Assembly (NCBI GenBank): GCA_017958895.1
Contig: JAGDBT010000070.1
Location: 1-5,073, forward strand
Source of the DNA: Alphaproteobacteria bacterium
GTDB lineage: Bacteria > Pseudomonadota > Alphaproteobacteria > RF32 > CAG-239
DNA: 5,073 bases
Direction: 5' to 3'
A program made the position numbers and the translations under genes. A model generated the notes under the pieces. That model searched no databases. It was not told where the DNA came from and was given only the letters and a program-made list of their open reading frames with translations. Position 1 is the first letter of the stretch. Every line of letters begins with the position of its first letter. Shown in pieces: positions 1 to 5,073 of this stretch.

Positions 1-2
1 TC

Positions 3-79
3 GGGCGCTTAGCTCAGTTGGTTAGAGCCGGCCGCTCATAACGGTCTGGTCGTTGGTTCGAGTCCATCAGCGCCCACCA
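3..79 (+). tRNA. tRNA with CAU anticodon (Ile2 or elongator Met)
   Basis: A full cloverleaf can be drawn. The acceptor stem GGGCGCT (3-9) pairs with AGCGCCC (69-75), the discriminator base is A76, and CCA (77-79) is encoded. The D stem is GCTC/GAGC (12-15/25-28). The anticodon stem is 30-34/42-46 with one G-T wobble, and the loop CTCATAA places CAT at 37-39. The T loop TTCGAGT is at 57-63. The first base pair is a normal G-C, so this is not an initiator tRNA. A CAU anticodon means either elongator methionine or the isoleucine tRNA whose C34 is changed to lysidine by TilS to read AUA. The C4-G69 pair and the GGTCGT-GGTTCGAGTCC section resemble Ile2 tRNAs, so I lean to Ile2 without certainty. 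The T stem has a T-T mismatch (53/67), and position 26 is C rather than the usual purine. Confidence 0.93.
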
Positions 80-82
80 TAT

Positions 83-113
83 AAAAGCCTCTTCGCAAAG
101 AAGAGGTTTTTTT
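83..113 (+). terminator. Intrinsic terminator of the tRNA transcript
   Basis: A perfect 7-bp stem CCTCTTC (88-94) / GAAGAGG (100-106) closes a GCAAA loop and is followed directly by seven T residues (107-113). The A-rich bases at 83-86 can extend the stem into the T tract. It starts 8 bases after the tRNA CCA end, so it should end tRNA transcription and isolate the downstream operon. Confidence 0.88.
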
Positions 114-130
114 GTTTTAAATTCTCAGGT

Positions 131-153
131 GCAATTTTAGCTTAAAATATTGC
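131..153. repeat. Imperfect AT-rich hairpin
   Basis: GCAATTTTA (131-139) can pair with TAAAATATTGC (143-153) around a 3-base loop, with a 2-base bulge in the right arm. No T tract follows, so it does not look like a terminator. In AT-rich DNA a structure of this size may occur by chance. Confidence 0.3.
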
Positions 154-234
154 CTCTATATCCCTTATTTTCCGGCACTTTCCGATTTTCTATGTATTTA
201 CTTTATGAGCTCTTTTATGCGGTGGTCCGGTCGC

Positions 235-287
235 GTATCTATTTTATATTTTGGGTGTTTTTACAAAAAAGATACCGAAATAGATAC
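235..287. repeat. 10-bp inverted repeat with 33-bp spacer
   Basis: GTATCTATTT (235-244) is the exact reverse complement of AAATAGATAC (278-287). The spacer can fold inside it: GGT (254-256) with ACC (274-276), and T258-T262 with A266-A270. A second AGATAC at 270-275 competes with 282-287 for pairing with GTATCT at 235-240, so two alternative folds exist. The function is unknown; possibilities are a dispersed palindromic element, a structured RNA or a protein-binding site. Confidence 0.6.
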
Positions 288-288
288 T

Positions 289-313
289 TTTGGTCGGGAC
301 AGACCCGACCAAA
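289..313. repeat. Perfect 10-bp GC-rich hairpin
   Basis: TTTGGTCGGG (289-298) pairs without mismatch with CCCGACCAAA (304-313) around the 5-base loop ACAGA. It starts one base after the preceding inverted repeat, so the two could stack as consecutive stems. There is no T tract on either strand, which argues against an ordinary intrinsic terminator. The stem is notably GC-rich compared with its surroundings. The role is unknown. Confidence 0.65.
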
Positions 314-416
314 TTCGGCTTAAAACTAAGGCTATTTATTTCCAACTGTTCGCGTTTCAAAACCTCACCTTTTGTGACGTCAAGACGAAATTAAATATAA
401 AAAATAGTTCAAACGA

Positions 417-445
417 TTGACTTAATAATTTTTTTGTGATATATT
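417..445 (+). promoter_or_regulatory. Sigma-70-type promoter of the exporter operon
   Basis: The -35 box TTGACT (417-422) and the -10 box TATATT (440-445) each match the consensus at five of six positions and are separated by the optimal 17 bases. Transcription should start near 452, leaving a short leader of about 19 bases before the regulator gene, with its GGAGG ribosome binding site at 459-463. Confidence 0.8.
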
Positions 446-454
446 ATAACAAAA
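432..454. promoter_or_regulatory. Candidate TetR-family operator over the -10 box
   Basis: TTTTGT (432-437) and ACAAAA (449-454) are the outer arms of a 23-bp near-palindrome centred on base 443; 9 of 11 half-site positions are complementary (mismatches at 438/448 and 442/444). It covers the -10 box and the expected start site, the usual location for an autorepressor site of a TetR-family gene lying immediately downstream. The site is AT-rich, so part of the symmetry could be chance. Confidence 0.5.
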
Positions 455-470
455 GAATGGAGGTCAAGCG

Positions 471-1085
471 ATGAAAGAAACGAGAGAAAAACTATTACAA
501 ACAGCAGCGGAATTATTTGCTAAACGTGGTATAGACGGTGTTTCTACACGTGACTTGGCAAAAGTATCCGGCGTGAATTTATGCTCCATTAATTATTACT
601 TCGGTTCAAAACAGAACCTCTATGATGCGGTTTTGGAATGCGTTATTGAAAAAATATCAAACTTTGCTTCTTCTAAACAAATACCATTGCAGACGCAAAA
701 TCTATCGCCAATAGAAGAATTTGATGCTTTTGCCTCTAATATGGTTGATTTTCTTTGTTCTGATAAAATATCCGGTGCCGGAGCCGAATTATTGATAAAA
801 GAAATTATCCAGCCCACAAATGTTTATAACAAATTGTATCAAACAGTCATTGAGCCGATGCATAAACGTATGACCGCTATAGTAATGAAAATAACCGGCC
901 TTGATGAACATAATGCAATTATTCAAACGCATTGTTTAATGGGACAAGTTGTAATGTTTAAGGTGCATAAAAGCGCACTTTTAAGACGGCTTGATGTAAA
1001 AGATTATTCGCCGGAACTGATTAAAGAGATTAAAAGCCGAATTATTGAAAATTGCCACATTTTGCTTAAAGGAGTAACAAAATGA
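471..1085 (+). CDS. TetR-family repressor, CecR/YbiH-like
   Basis: This 204-residue protein is of normal TetR length. Residues 1-50 form the DNA-binding domain: helix 1 around KLLQTAAELFAKRG, then a helix-turn-helix at about 24-44 ending in the recognition segment NLCSINYYFGSK, typical of the family. The C-terminal ligand-binding part fits the CecR (YbiH) type: the segments around IIQPTNVYNKL, VIEPMHKRMTAIV and HCLMGQVVMFK (G158-Q159) line up with remembered E. coli CecR sequence, which in E. coli is encoded upstream of ybhGFSR and responds to toxic compounds such as certain antibiotics. Here too it is the first gene before an HlyD protein and an ABC exporter. GGAGG (459-463) lies 7 bases before the ATG. 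It probably represses its own operon through the palindrome at 432-454, released by a substrate of the exporter; the ligand cannot be predicted. The stop overlaps the next start (ATGA). Confidence 0.93.
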   Translation: MKETREKLLQTAAELFAKRGIDGVSTRDLAKVSGVNLCSINYYFGSKQNLYDAVLECVIEKISNFASSKQIPLQTQNLSPIEEFDAFASNMVDFLCSDKISGAGAELLIKEIIQPTNVYNKLYQTVIEPMHKRMTAIVMKITGLDEHNAIIQTHCLMGQVVMFKVHKSALLRRLDVKDYSPELIKEIKSRIIENCHILLKGVTK

Positions 1086-1903
1086 AAAAGTTGCTTTGCC
1101 TGATTTTATTGTTAACCGCCTGTAAGCCTGCTGATGACAATTTTATCAATGGCTACATTGAAGGCGAATATGTTTATGTTGCACCGGCGGCCTCCGGTAT
1201 GCTTGATGAAGTAAATGTTGTCAAAGGCCAGCAGGTTAATATCGGCGATAAGTTATTTGCAATAGATAAAGAAATTTGGCAGGCGAATTTGCAAAAAGCC
1301 GAAAATGATATAGAAGCAGCAACCGAGCAACAAAAGGCTGCTGTTGCTGTTTTAATCAATGCCGAAAAAGAATATAATCGGGCAAAATCATTGGTAAAAA
1401 ATAAAACAATAAGCGAGGCAAATTATGATGCTAAACTTGCAAGTTTTGAAAGTGCCAAAGCCAAAGTGGCAGAGTTAAAAGCATTAACAGCTAAAGCCGA
1501 GCAGAATTTGTTACAAGTTAAAAGGCAATATGAACAAAACATTGCCACTTCAAAAGCAAACGGTGTTGTTGATGATGTGTATTTCAGGCAGGGTGAGTTT
1601 GTAACTGCAGGTAATCCTGTTGTATCTGTTCTTCCGCCGGAAAATGTGAAAATTCGCTTTTTTGTGAATGAAAAGACATTGCCGCAAATCAAATACAATC
1701 AATATGTTTTTGTGAGCTGTGACGGTTGTAAAGAAGAATTAAAGGCAAACGTATCCTATATTTCGCCCTCTGCGGAATATACACCGCCGGTTATTTACAG
1801 CAACGAGAGCCGTGACAAGCTAGTGTTTATGGTTGAAGCAACATTTTCAAACACGACCGATGTCTTGCCGGTCGGTTTGCCGGTCAGCGTAAGGATTAAG
1901 TAA
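1082..1903 (+). CDS. HlyD-family membrane fusion lipoprotein, YbhG-like
   Basis: This is the periplasmic adaptor of a tripartite exporter, linking the inner-membrane ABC transporter to an outer-membrane channel. The 273-residue protein starts with a short lipoprotein signal; the lipobox is L11-T12-A13-C14, so Cys14 should be lipidated. Residues of about 24-62 and 155-184 are the two halves of the lipoyl-like domain. Between them, about 66-153 is an Ala/Lys/Glu-rich coiled-coil hairpin. Its tip has R100, L104 and S111, with exactly the R-x3-L-x6-S spacing of the RLS motif that contacts TolC in AcrA-type adaptors. The beta-barrel follows, and the segment YISPSAEYTPP near 227-237 matches YbhG-type proteins. 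E. coli YbhG has an uncleaved N-terminal anchor as I recall, so the lipid anchor is a difference. The start overlaps the repressor stop by 4 bases; AAAGGAG (1068-1074) lies 7 bases upstream. No TolC gene is in the window. Confidence 0.93.
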   Translation: MKKLLCLILLLTACKPADDNFINGYIEGEYVYVAPAASGMLDEVNVVKGQQVNIGDKLFAIDKEIWQANLQKAENDIEAATEQQKAAVAVLINAEKEYNRAKSLVKNKTISEANYDAKLASFESAKAKVAELKALTAKAEQNLLQVKRQYEQNIATSKANGVVDDVYFRQGEFVTAGNPVVSVLPPENVKIRFFVNEKTLPQIKYNQYVFVSCDGCKEELKANVSYISPSAEYTPPVIYSNESRDKLVFMVEATFSNTTDVLPVGLPVSVRIK

Positions 1904-1904
1904 T

Positions 1905-2822
1905 ATGGAAGAACTGGCGATAAATGTTCATAATTTAAGCAAAACATTCGGCAAACGTGTCGTTGTCAACCATATTGATATTACTGTGCCGAAAGGAAAG
2001 ATTTACGGCTTTTTAGGCCCGAACGGCTCCGGCAAAACGACAACAATTCGTATGCTTTGTGGGCTTTTAACACCGGACAGCGGAAGTGGCACTTGTTTGG
2101 GATTTGATATTATGAAAGATGCCCAAAAAATTCGTGAAAAAGTCGGCTATATGACACAAAAATTCAGTTTTTGGGACGATATGACGGTTAGAGAAAATCT
2201 GGAATTTACCGCCAATATTTATGAAATGAAAAATGTAAAACAACTGGTTGATGAAGCCCTCGTTAAGCTTGGGCTTGAAAAACGAGCCAATCAATTGGTC
2301 GGCACACTCTCCGGCGGTTGGAAGCAAAGATTGGCATTAGCGGCGTGCATTTTGCATAAACCGGAAATTTTGCTTCTTGATGAACCGACAGCAGGTGTTG
2401 ACCCGAAAGCACGGCGAGAATTTTGGGACGAACTCGGCAGACTTTCCGATGAAGGTATGACAATTCTTGTCAGCACGCACTATATGGACGAAGCAGAACG
2501 TTGTCACGAATTGGTATATATTGCCTACGGAAATTTAATGGTGAAAGGAACAATAGATAAAGTTATCAAGCAAACCGGCCTTAAAACATTGGAATTAAAA
2601 GGCAATAATTTACCCATCTTGCAAAACACATTGGAGCAAAACAAAGATATTACCACAATGTCTTTATTTGGCGGTGTTTTGCGCATTTGCGGCGAAAATG
2701 AAAAAAAGCTTGAACAAATTATTGAGCCGTATCAAAAGCAGTATAATCTGACATGGCGAGAAACAAATACCTATTTGGAAGATGCGTTTATTTATTATCT
2801 TCAAAAAGCAAAGGAGAACTGA
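1905..2822 (+). CDS. ABC exporter ATP-binding protein, YbhF-like half
   Basis: This 305-residue ATPase powers the exporter and has all the expected motifs: Walker A GPNGSGKT (38-45), Q-loop Gln85, signature LSGGWKQ (135-141), Walker B ILLLDEP (155-161) with catalytic Glu160, D-loop Asp166 and H-loop His192. All catalytic residues are intact. The last 90 or so residues are the C-terminal extension often seen in ATPases of ABC-2 exporters. E. coli YbhF fuses two such domains; this gene encodes only one, so it should act as a homodimer. It starts one base after the adaptor stop, with AAGGA (1891-1895) inside the end of the adaptor gene, and its TGA ends one base before the permease ATG. Two dimers of neighbouring subunits (ATPase and permease) with the adaptor make a complete inner-membrane module. 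The substrate is unknown; drug or toxic-compound efflux is inferred from the CecR-like regulator. Confidence 0.95.
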   Translation: MEELAINVHNLSKTFGKRVVVNHIDITVPKGKIYGFLGPNGSGKTTTIRMLCGLLTPDSGSGTCLGFDIMKDAQKIREKVGYMTQKFSFWDDMTVRENLEFTANIYEMKNVKQLVDEALVKLGLEKRANQLVGTLSGGWKQRLALAACILHKPEILLLDEPTAGVDPKARREFWDELGRLSDEGMTILVSTHYMDEAERCHELVYIAYGNLMVKGTIDKVIKQTGLKTLELKGNNLPILQNTLEQNKDITTMSLFGGVLRICGENEKKLEQIIEPYQKQYNLTWRETNTYLEDAFIYYLQKAKEN

Positions 2823-2823
2823 T

Positions 2824-3954
2824 ATGGGATTCTCATTGCAACGTTTAGGAGCCATCATCAAAAAAGAGTTTATACAACTCAAGCGCGACCGTGCAACTTT
2901 GGGAATGATTGTGATGTTGCCGATTGTGCAGTTATTGCTTTTCGGTTATGCCATTAATATGGATCCGAAACATCTGCTGACAGCTGTGATTTCGCAAGAT
3001 AACAGTTTTTTGAGCCGCAGTATTGTTACCGGTATGCAAAATGCCGAATATTTCAAAATAACGCAGAATATAAGCTCGGATAAACAAGGTGATAATTTGC
3101 TAAAACAAGGCAAAGTCTTGTTTGTGGTAAGTATTCCCGATAATTTTACAAAAGATGTTATCAGAGGTGCAAAACCGAACATTTTATTACAGGCTGATGC
3201 CACTGACCCGACAGCGATTTCCGGTGCCATAAGTGCTTTGAACGGTATTGTGAACAAAGTGATTGCAGAAAACATCAAAGGTGATTTGAACTATCTTAAG
3301 AACTCTCCGCCGGCATTTTCTATCATAACGCACAAAATGTATAATCCGGAGGGCTTTACGCGCTATAATATCGTTCCGGCGTTAATCGGCTTGGTGCTGA
3401 TATTTACCGGCGTAATGATGACGGCTTTGGCAATTACACGTGAAAGAGAACGCGGCACAATGGAAAACCTGCTTTCTATGCCGGTTAAGCCGATAGAGGT
3501 GATGATTGGCAAAATTATGCCATTTATTTTTATCGGTTTATTTCAAGCCGGAATGGTAATGATGATTGCGCGCTTTTTATTTAATATTCCGATATTCGGA
3601 AGTGTCAGCGTTTTGATGCTATGTTCACTTCTATTCATTATCTGCAATTTGGCGATTGGCTTTTTGATTTCAACGGTGGCGAAAAATCAAACACAAGCGT
3701 TGCAAATGTCGGTTTTTGTGATTATGCCGTCAATCATTATGACCGGCTTTATGTTTCCGTTTGATGGAATGCCGGTATGGGCGCAAACTATCGGCAAAGG
3801 CATTCCGCTGACATACTTTTTGCGGATTGCTCGCGGCATTATGCTTAAAGGCGCAACTTTTGTTGATATTCTGCCACACCTTTGGCCTTTGATATTGATT
3901 GTGCTGATTTTAACCGCAATCACAATGAAAGTTTATAAGAACACCTTGGATTAA
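2824..3954 (+). CDS. ABC-2 type exporter permease, YbhS/YbhR-like
   Basis: The membrane subunit has 376 residues, the usual size for YbhS/YbhR/YhhJ-type permeases. An amphipathic N-terminus (RLGAIIKKEFIQLKRD) leads into transmembrane helix 1 at about 25-44, ending in FGYAINMD, a family hallmark. A large extracytoplasmic domain occupies about 45-180. Five further hydrophobic segments follow in the C-terminal half, after the first of which lies the conserved cytoplasmic motif TRERERGTMENLLSMP. I chose the ATG at 2824 rather than the in-frame ATG at 2782: AAGGAG (2811-2816) sits 7 bases before it, the gap after the ATPase stop is one base, and the protein then begins like its relatives. E. coli has two such permeases, YbhS and YbhR; only one is present, so a homodimer is expected. 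No convincing terminator follows within the 86-base gap to the next gene. Confidence 0.94.
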   Translation: MGFSLQRLGAIIKKEFIQLKRDRATLGMIVMLPIVQLLLFGYAINMDPKHLLTAVISQDNSFLSRSIVTGMQNAEYFKITQNISSDKQGDNLLKQGKVLFVVSIPDNFTKDVIRGAKPNILLQADATDPTAISGAISALNGIVNKVIAENIKGDLNYLKNSPPAFSIITHKMYNPEGFTRYNIVPALIGLVLIFTGVMMTALAITRERERGTMENLLSMPVKPIEVMIGKIMPFIFIGLFQAGMVMMIARFLFNIPIFGSVSVLMLCSLLFIICNLAIGFLISTVAKNQTQALQMSVFVIMPSIIMTGFMFPFDGMPVWAQTIGKGIPLTYFLRIARGIMLKGATFVDILPHLWPLILIVLILTAITMKVYKNTLD

Positions 3955-3992
3955 GGGATTTTATTTTATACCTGAACAAAAAGCAATACAAT

Positions 3993-4021
3993 TTGCAATT
4001 TTGCGTGGGAACGATTATGTT
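3993..4021 (+). promoter_or_regulatory. Possible weak promoter for the DUF5131 gene
   Basis: TTGCAA (3993-3998) and TATGTT (4016-4021) are separated by 17 bases and match the -35 and -10 consensus at four of six positions each. It would start transcription near 4028, about 13 bases before the ATG, at the edge of the AAGGGG ribosome binding site (4029-4034). The alternative is read-through from the exporter operon, as no clear terminator lies between. The call is tentative. Confidence 0.3.
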
Positions 4022-4040
4022 TTATAACAAGGGGTAAGTA

Positions 4041-4913
4041 ATGCACGATATTTGGAATCCGTGGCACGGTTGCATAAAAAAGAGCGAGGGTTGTCAGCAT
4101 TGCTATATGTATTTTTTGGACAAGCAAAGAAATGCTGACGGCTCTAAAATATACCGTGTCAAAAACAATTTTGATTATCCTTTACACAAAAACGCCGATG
4201 GAACATACAAAATCAAAAGCGGTGAATGTTTGCGTGCGTGCTTGACTTCGGATTTCTTTTTGGAGGAAGCGGATGCGTGGCGTGATGAAGCGTGGAATAT
4301 CATTAAAAAGCGCCCTGATGTCGGATTTTATTTGCTTACCAAACGCCCTGAAAGAGTGGCAGAGCATTTGCCTAAAGATTGGGGAAATGGTTGGGATAAT
4401 GTGTTTTTTTCCGTTACGGCGGAAAATCAAGCCAGAGCCAATGAAAGATTGCCGATTTTAATGGATTTACCCTTCAAACATAAGGGAGTAATGACCGCAC
4501 CGTTTATCGGACAAATCACATTGAAAAAATGGCTCAAAAGCGGACAAATTGAACAAGTTGTCGCAGGTGGTGAGAATTATGACGGTTCCCGTATTATGAA
4601 ATACGAATGGGTTAAATCCTTATACGACGAATGCGTGGCGGCAAATGTGATGTTTTGCTTTATAGAGACAGGAACGAAATTTGAAAAAGACGGCAAAGTT
4701 TATACGATACCGAGCAAACGCTTGCAAAGCGAACAAGCATACAAGTCCGGTTTGCAATTTGCAGGCAAACCGATTGAATGGCAACTACACAAGCCGCAAA
4801 GCGAACTTTTTGATGACGGCTGGTATGTTAAACACTGGCGTGAAAATTGCAAAACTTGCGGTTCAAGGCTTATTTGTAACGGATGTTCTAATTGTGGCGA
4901 ATGTGAGAAATAA
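4041..4913 (+). CDS. DUF5131 (phage Gp37/Gp68-like) cysteine-rich protein
   Basis: This 290-residue protein belongs to the DUF5131 or Gp37/Gp68 family (PF07505), found in phages and bacterial chromosomes; no biochemical function is known to me. Family marks are the opening WNPWHGC, C11-x6-C18-x2-C21 followed by Y22, the segment CLTSDFFLEEADAWR (67-81), YLLTKRPERV (97-106), the VTAEN segment (125-129) and AGGENYDGSR (175-184). The three-cysteine motif resembles, but does not equal, the C-x3-C-x2-C iron-sulfur motif of radical-SAM enzymes; a TIM-barrel-like radical chemistry is inference only. The tail has six cysteines in 19 residues (270, 273, 279, 282, 285, 288), suiting a second metal site. 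AAGGGG (4029-4034) is 6 bases before the ATG, and an in-frame stop at 4035-4037 fixes this as the earliest start. No TcmP-like partner, often reported beside this family, is visible here. Confidence 0.88.
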   Translation: MHDIWNPWHGCIKKSEGCQHCYMYFLDKQRNADGSKIYRVKNNFDYPLHKNADGTYKIKSGECLRACLTSDFFLEEADAWRDEAWNIIKKRPDVGFYLLTKRPERVAEHLPKDWGNGWDNVFFSVTAENQARANERLPILMDLPFKHKGVMTAPFIGQITLKKWLKSGQIEQVVAGGENYDGSRIMKYEWVKSLYDECVAANVMFCFIETGTKFEKDGKVYTIPSKRLQSEQAYKSGLQFAGKPIEWQLHKPQSELFDDGWYVKHWRENCKTCGSRLICNGCSNCGECEK

Positions 4914-4926
4914 AGCGTAATAAATC

Positions 4927-4950
4927 ACTGCAGAAACGTGGCGGTTTTTT
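4927..4950 (+). terminator. Possible weak intrinsic terminator
   Basis: ACTGC (4927-4931) can pair with GCGGT (4941-4945), including one T-G pair, around a 9-base loop, followed by a run of T to 4950. The location 13 bases after the DUF5131 stop is right, but the stem is short and the loop large. Confidence 0.4.
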
Positions 4951-4968
4951 AATATTTGTGTATTTTAA

Positions 4969-4994
4969 ACTAAAAGTCATTGACTTTTAGTCAA
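4969..4994. promoter_or_regulatory. Perfect palindromic operator with overlapping second palindrome
   Basis: ACTAAAAGTCA (4969-4979) and TGACTTTTAGT (4981-4991) are exact reverse complements around the single base T4980. The right arm is also half of a second palindrome, TTGACT (4980-4985) / AGTCAA (4989-4994), with a 3-base centre. The -35 box of the next gene lies inside it, so a bound repressor would block RNA polymerase. TGAC...GTCA symmetry is common among TetR-type operators. The likely ligand is the product of the gene beginning at 5034 (autoregulation), which is inferred. Confidence 0.7.
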
Positions 4995-5007
4995 TAATGT
5001 ATATTAT
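4980..5007 (+). promoter_or_regulatory. Sigma-70-type promoter of the right-edge gene
   Basis: The -35 box TTGACT (4980-4985) and the -10 box TATTAT (5002-5007) each match the consensus at five of six positions, with a 16-base spacer. Transcription would start near 5014, about 20 bases before the ATG at 5034. Its -35 box is embedded in the palindrome at 4969-4994. Confidence 0.72.
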
Positions 5008-5033
5008 ACACTCATAGCAAAGGAGTAAAGATT

Positions 5034-5073
5034 ATGACTAAACGCCAAGAAAATGCCCTAAAAACACGTCAGA
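5034..5073 (+). CDS. Start of a gene, possibly a second TetR-type regulator (partial)
   Basis: Only 13 codons are inside the window; the frame reads MTKRQENALKTRQ and is open at the edge. It is a credible gene start because AAGGAG (5020-5025) lies 8 bases before the ATG and a strong promoter stands just upstream. The basic, polar beginning ending in KTRQ resembles the residues that precede helix 1 of many TetR-family repressors, and the perfect palindrome over its promoter fits an autoregulated repressor. Thirteen residues cannot prove a family, so the product remains provisional. Confidence 0.65.
   Translation, partial: MTKRQENALKTRQ

Larger units (their letters stand above)
114..416. other. 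Non-coding intergenic stretch with inverted repeats
   Basis: About 300 bases lie between the tRNA terminator and the exporter promoter. A 71-codon frame at 205-420 has no ribosome binding site before its ATG, runs through the inverted repeats and resembles no family I know, so I do not call it a gene. The stretch contains a small imperfect hairpin (131-153), two adjacent inverted repeats (235-287 and 289-313) and an isolated 8-bp palindrome TGACGTCA (375-382). I see no remains of an integrase or transposase. Confidence 0.6.

Noticed and set aside
3..79. Initiator methionine tRNA
   Set aside because: The first acceptor pair is a normal G-C and the anticodon stem lacks the three G-C pairs of initiators.
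52..79. tRNA 3' end as an integration site for an island carrying the exporter and the phage-like gene
   Set aside because: I found no second copy of the tRNA 3' end in the window and no integrase, so there is no support for an attachment site here.
205..420. 71-codon open frame on the + strand
   Set aside because: No ribosome binding site precedes its ATG, it runs through two inverted repeats, its end overlaps the -35 box of the next promoter, and the translation resembles no family I know.
2067..2476. Overlapping minus-strand open frames opposite the ATPase gene
   Set aside because: They are mirror frames of a gene with all ABC ATPase motifs; none shows a recognisable domain.
2782..2823. 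Upstream ATG that would give a 390-residue permease
   Set aside because: It lies inside the ATPase gene without a good ribosome binding site; the ATG at 2824 has AAGGAG at the right distance and gives the usual N-terminus.
3943..4006. Terminator after the permease gene
   Set aside because: Only 4-bp stems (CCTT/AAGG and GCAA/TTGC) without a proper T tract can be drawn, so read-through cannot be excluded and no terminator is called.
4681..4920. 79-codon open frame overlapping the end of the DUF5131 gene
   Set aside because: It lies in another frame of a gene with clear family motifs and has no separate start signals.

Overview
The window is AT-rich, gene-dense bacterial DNA with all genes on the + strand. 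A Gram-negative organism with a TolC-type outer-membrane channel is indicated by a lipoprotein membrane fusion protein that carries the TolC-docking (RLS) residue pattern, and by a gene order resembling the proteobacterial cecR-ybhGFSR operon. Assigning a genus is beyond what the sequence shows; a low-GC proteobacterium is my best inference.

Layout: (1) 3-79, a tRNA gene with a CAU anticodon and encoded CCA, followed by a strong intrinsic terminator. (2) About 114-416, a non-coding stretch with no convincing gene but with adjacent inverted repeats (235-287 and 289-313) of unknown role. (3) 417-3954, a four-gene operon: a strong sigma-70-type promoter with a candidate operator over its -10 box, then a CecR/YbiH-like TetR repressor, a YbhG-like HlyD-family lipoprotein, an ABC ATPase and an ABC-2 permease. 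The genes overlap or lie 1 base apart, so they are almost certainly co-transcribed. Together they would form a self-regulated tripartite exporter; the outer-membrane channel is not in the window. E. coli has a double-ATPase YbhF and two permeases, while this version has one single-domain ATPase and one permease, so a symmetric 2+2 transporter is expected. (4) 4041-4913, a DUF5131 (phage Gp37/Gp68-like) protein with an N-terminal three-cysteine motif resembling radical-SAM proteins and a six-cysteine C-terminal tail. (5) 4927-5073, a weak terminator, a perfect 23-bp palindrome fused to a strong promoter, and the first 13 codons of another gene, possibly a second TetR-type regulator.

No CRISPR array, transposase, integrase or clear attachment-site duplication is visible. 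The most interesting unexplained items are the structured intergenic element, the two operator-like palindromes and the cysteine-rich DUF5131 protein. The exporter itself is a recognisable type in a reduced form, and I do not see firm evidence of a wholly new system.
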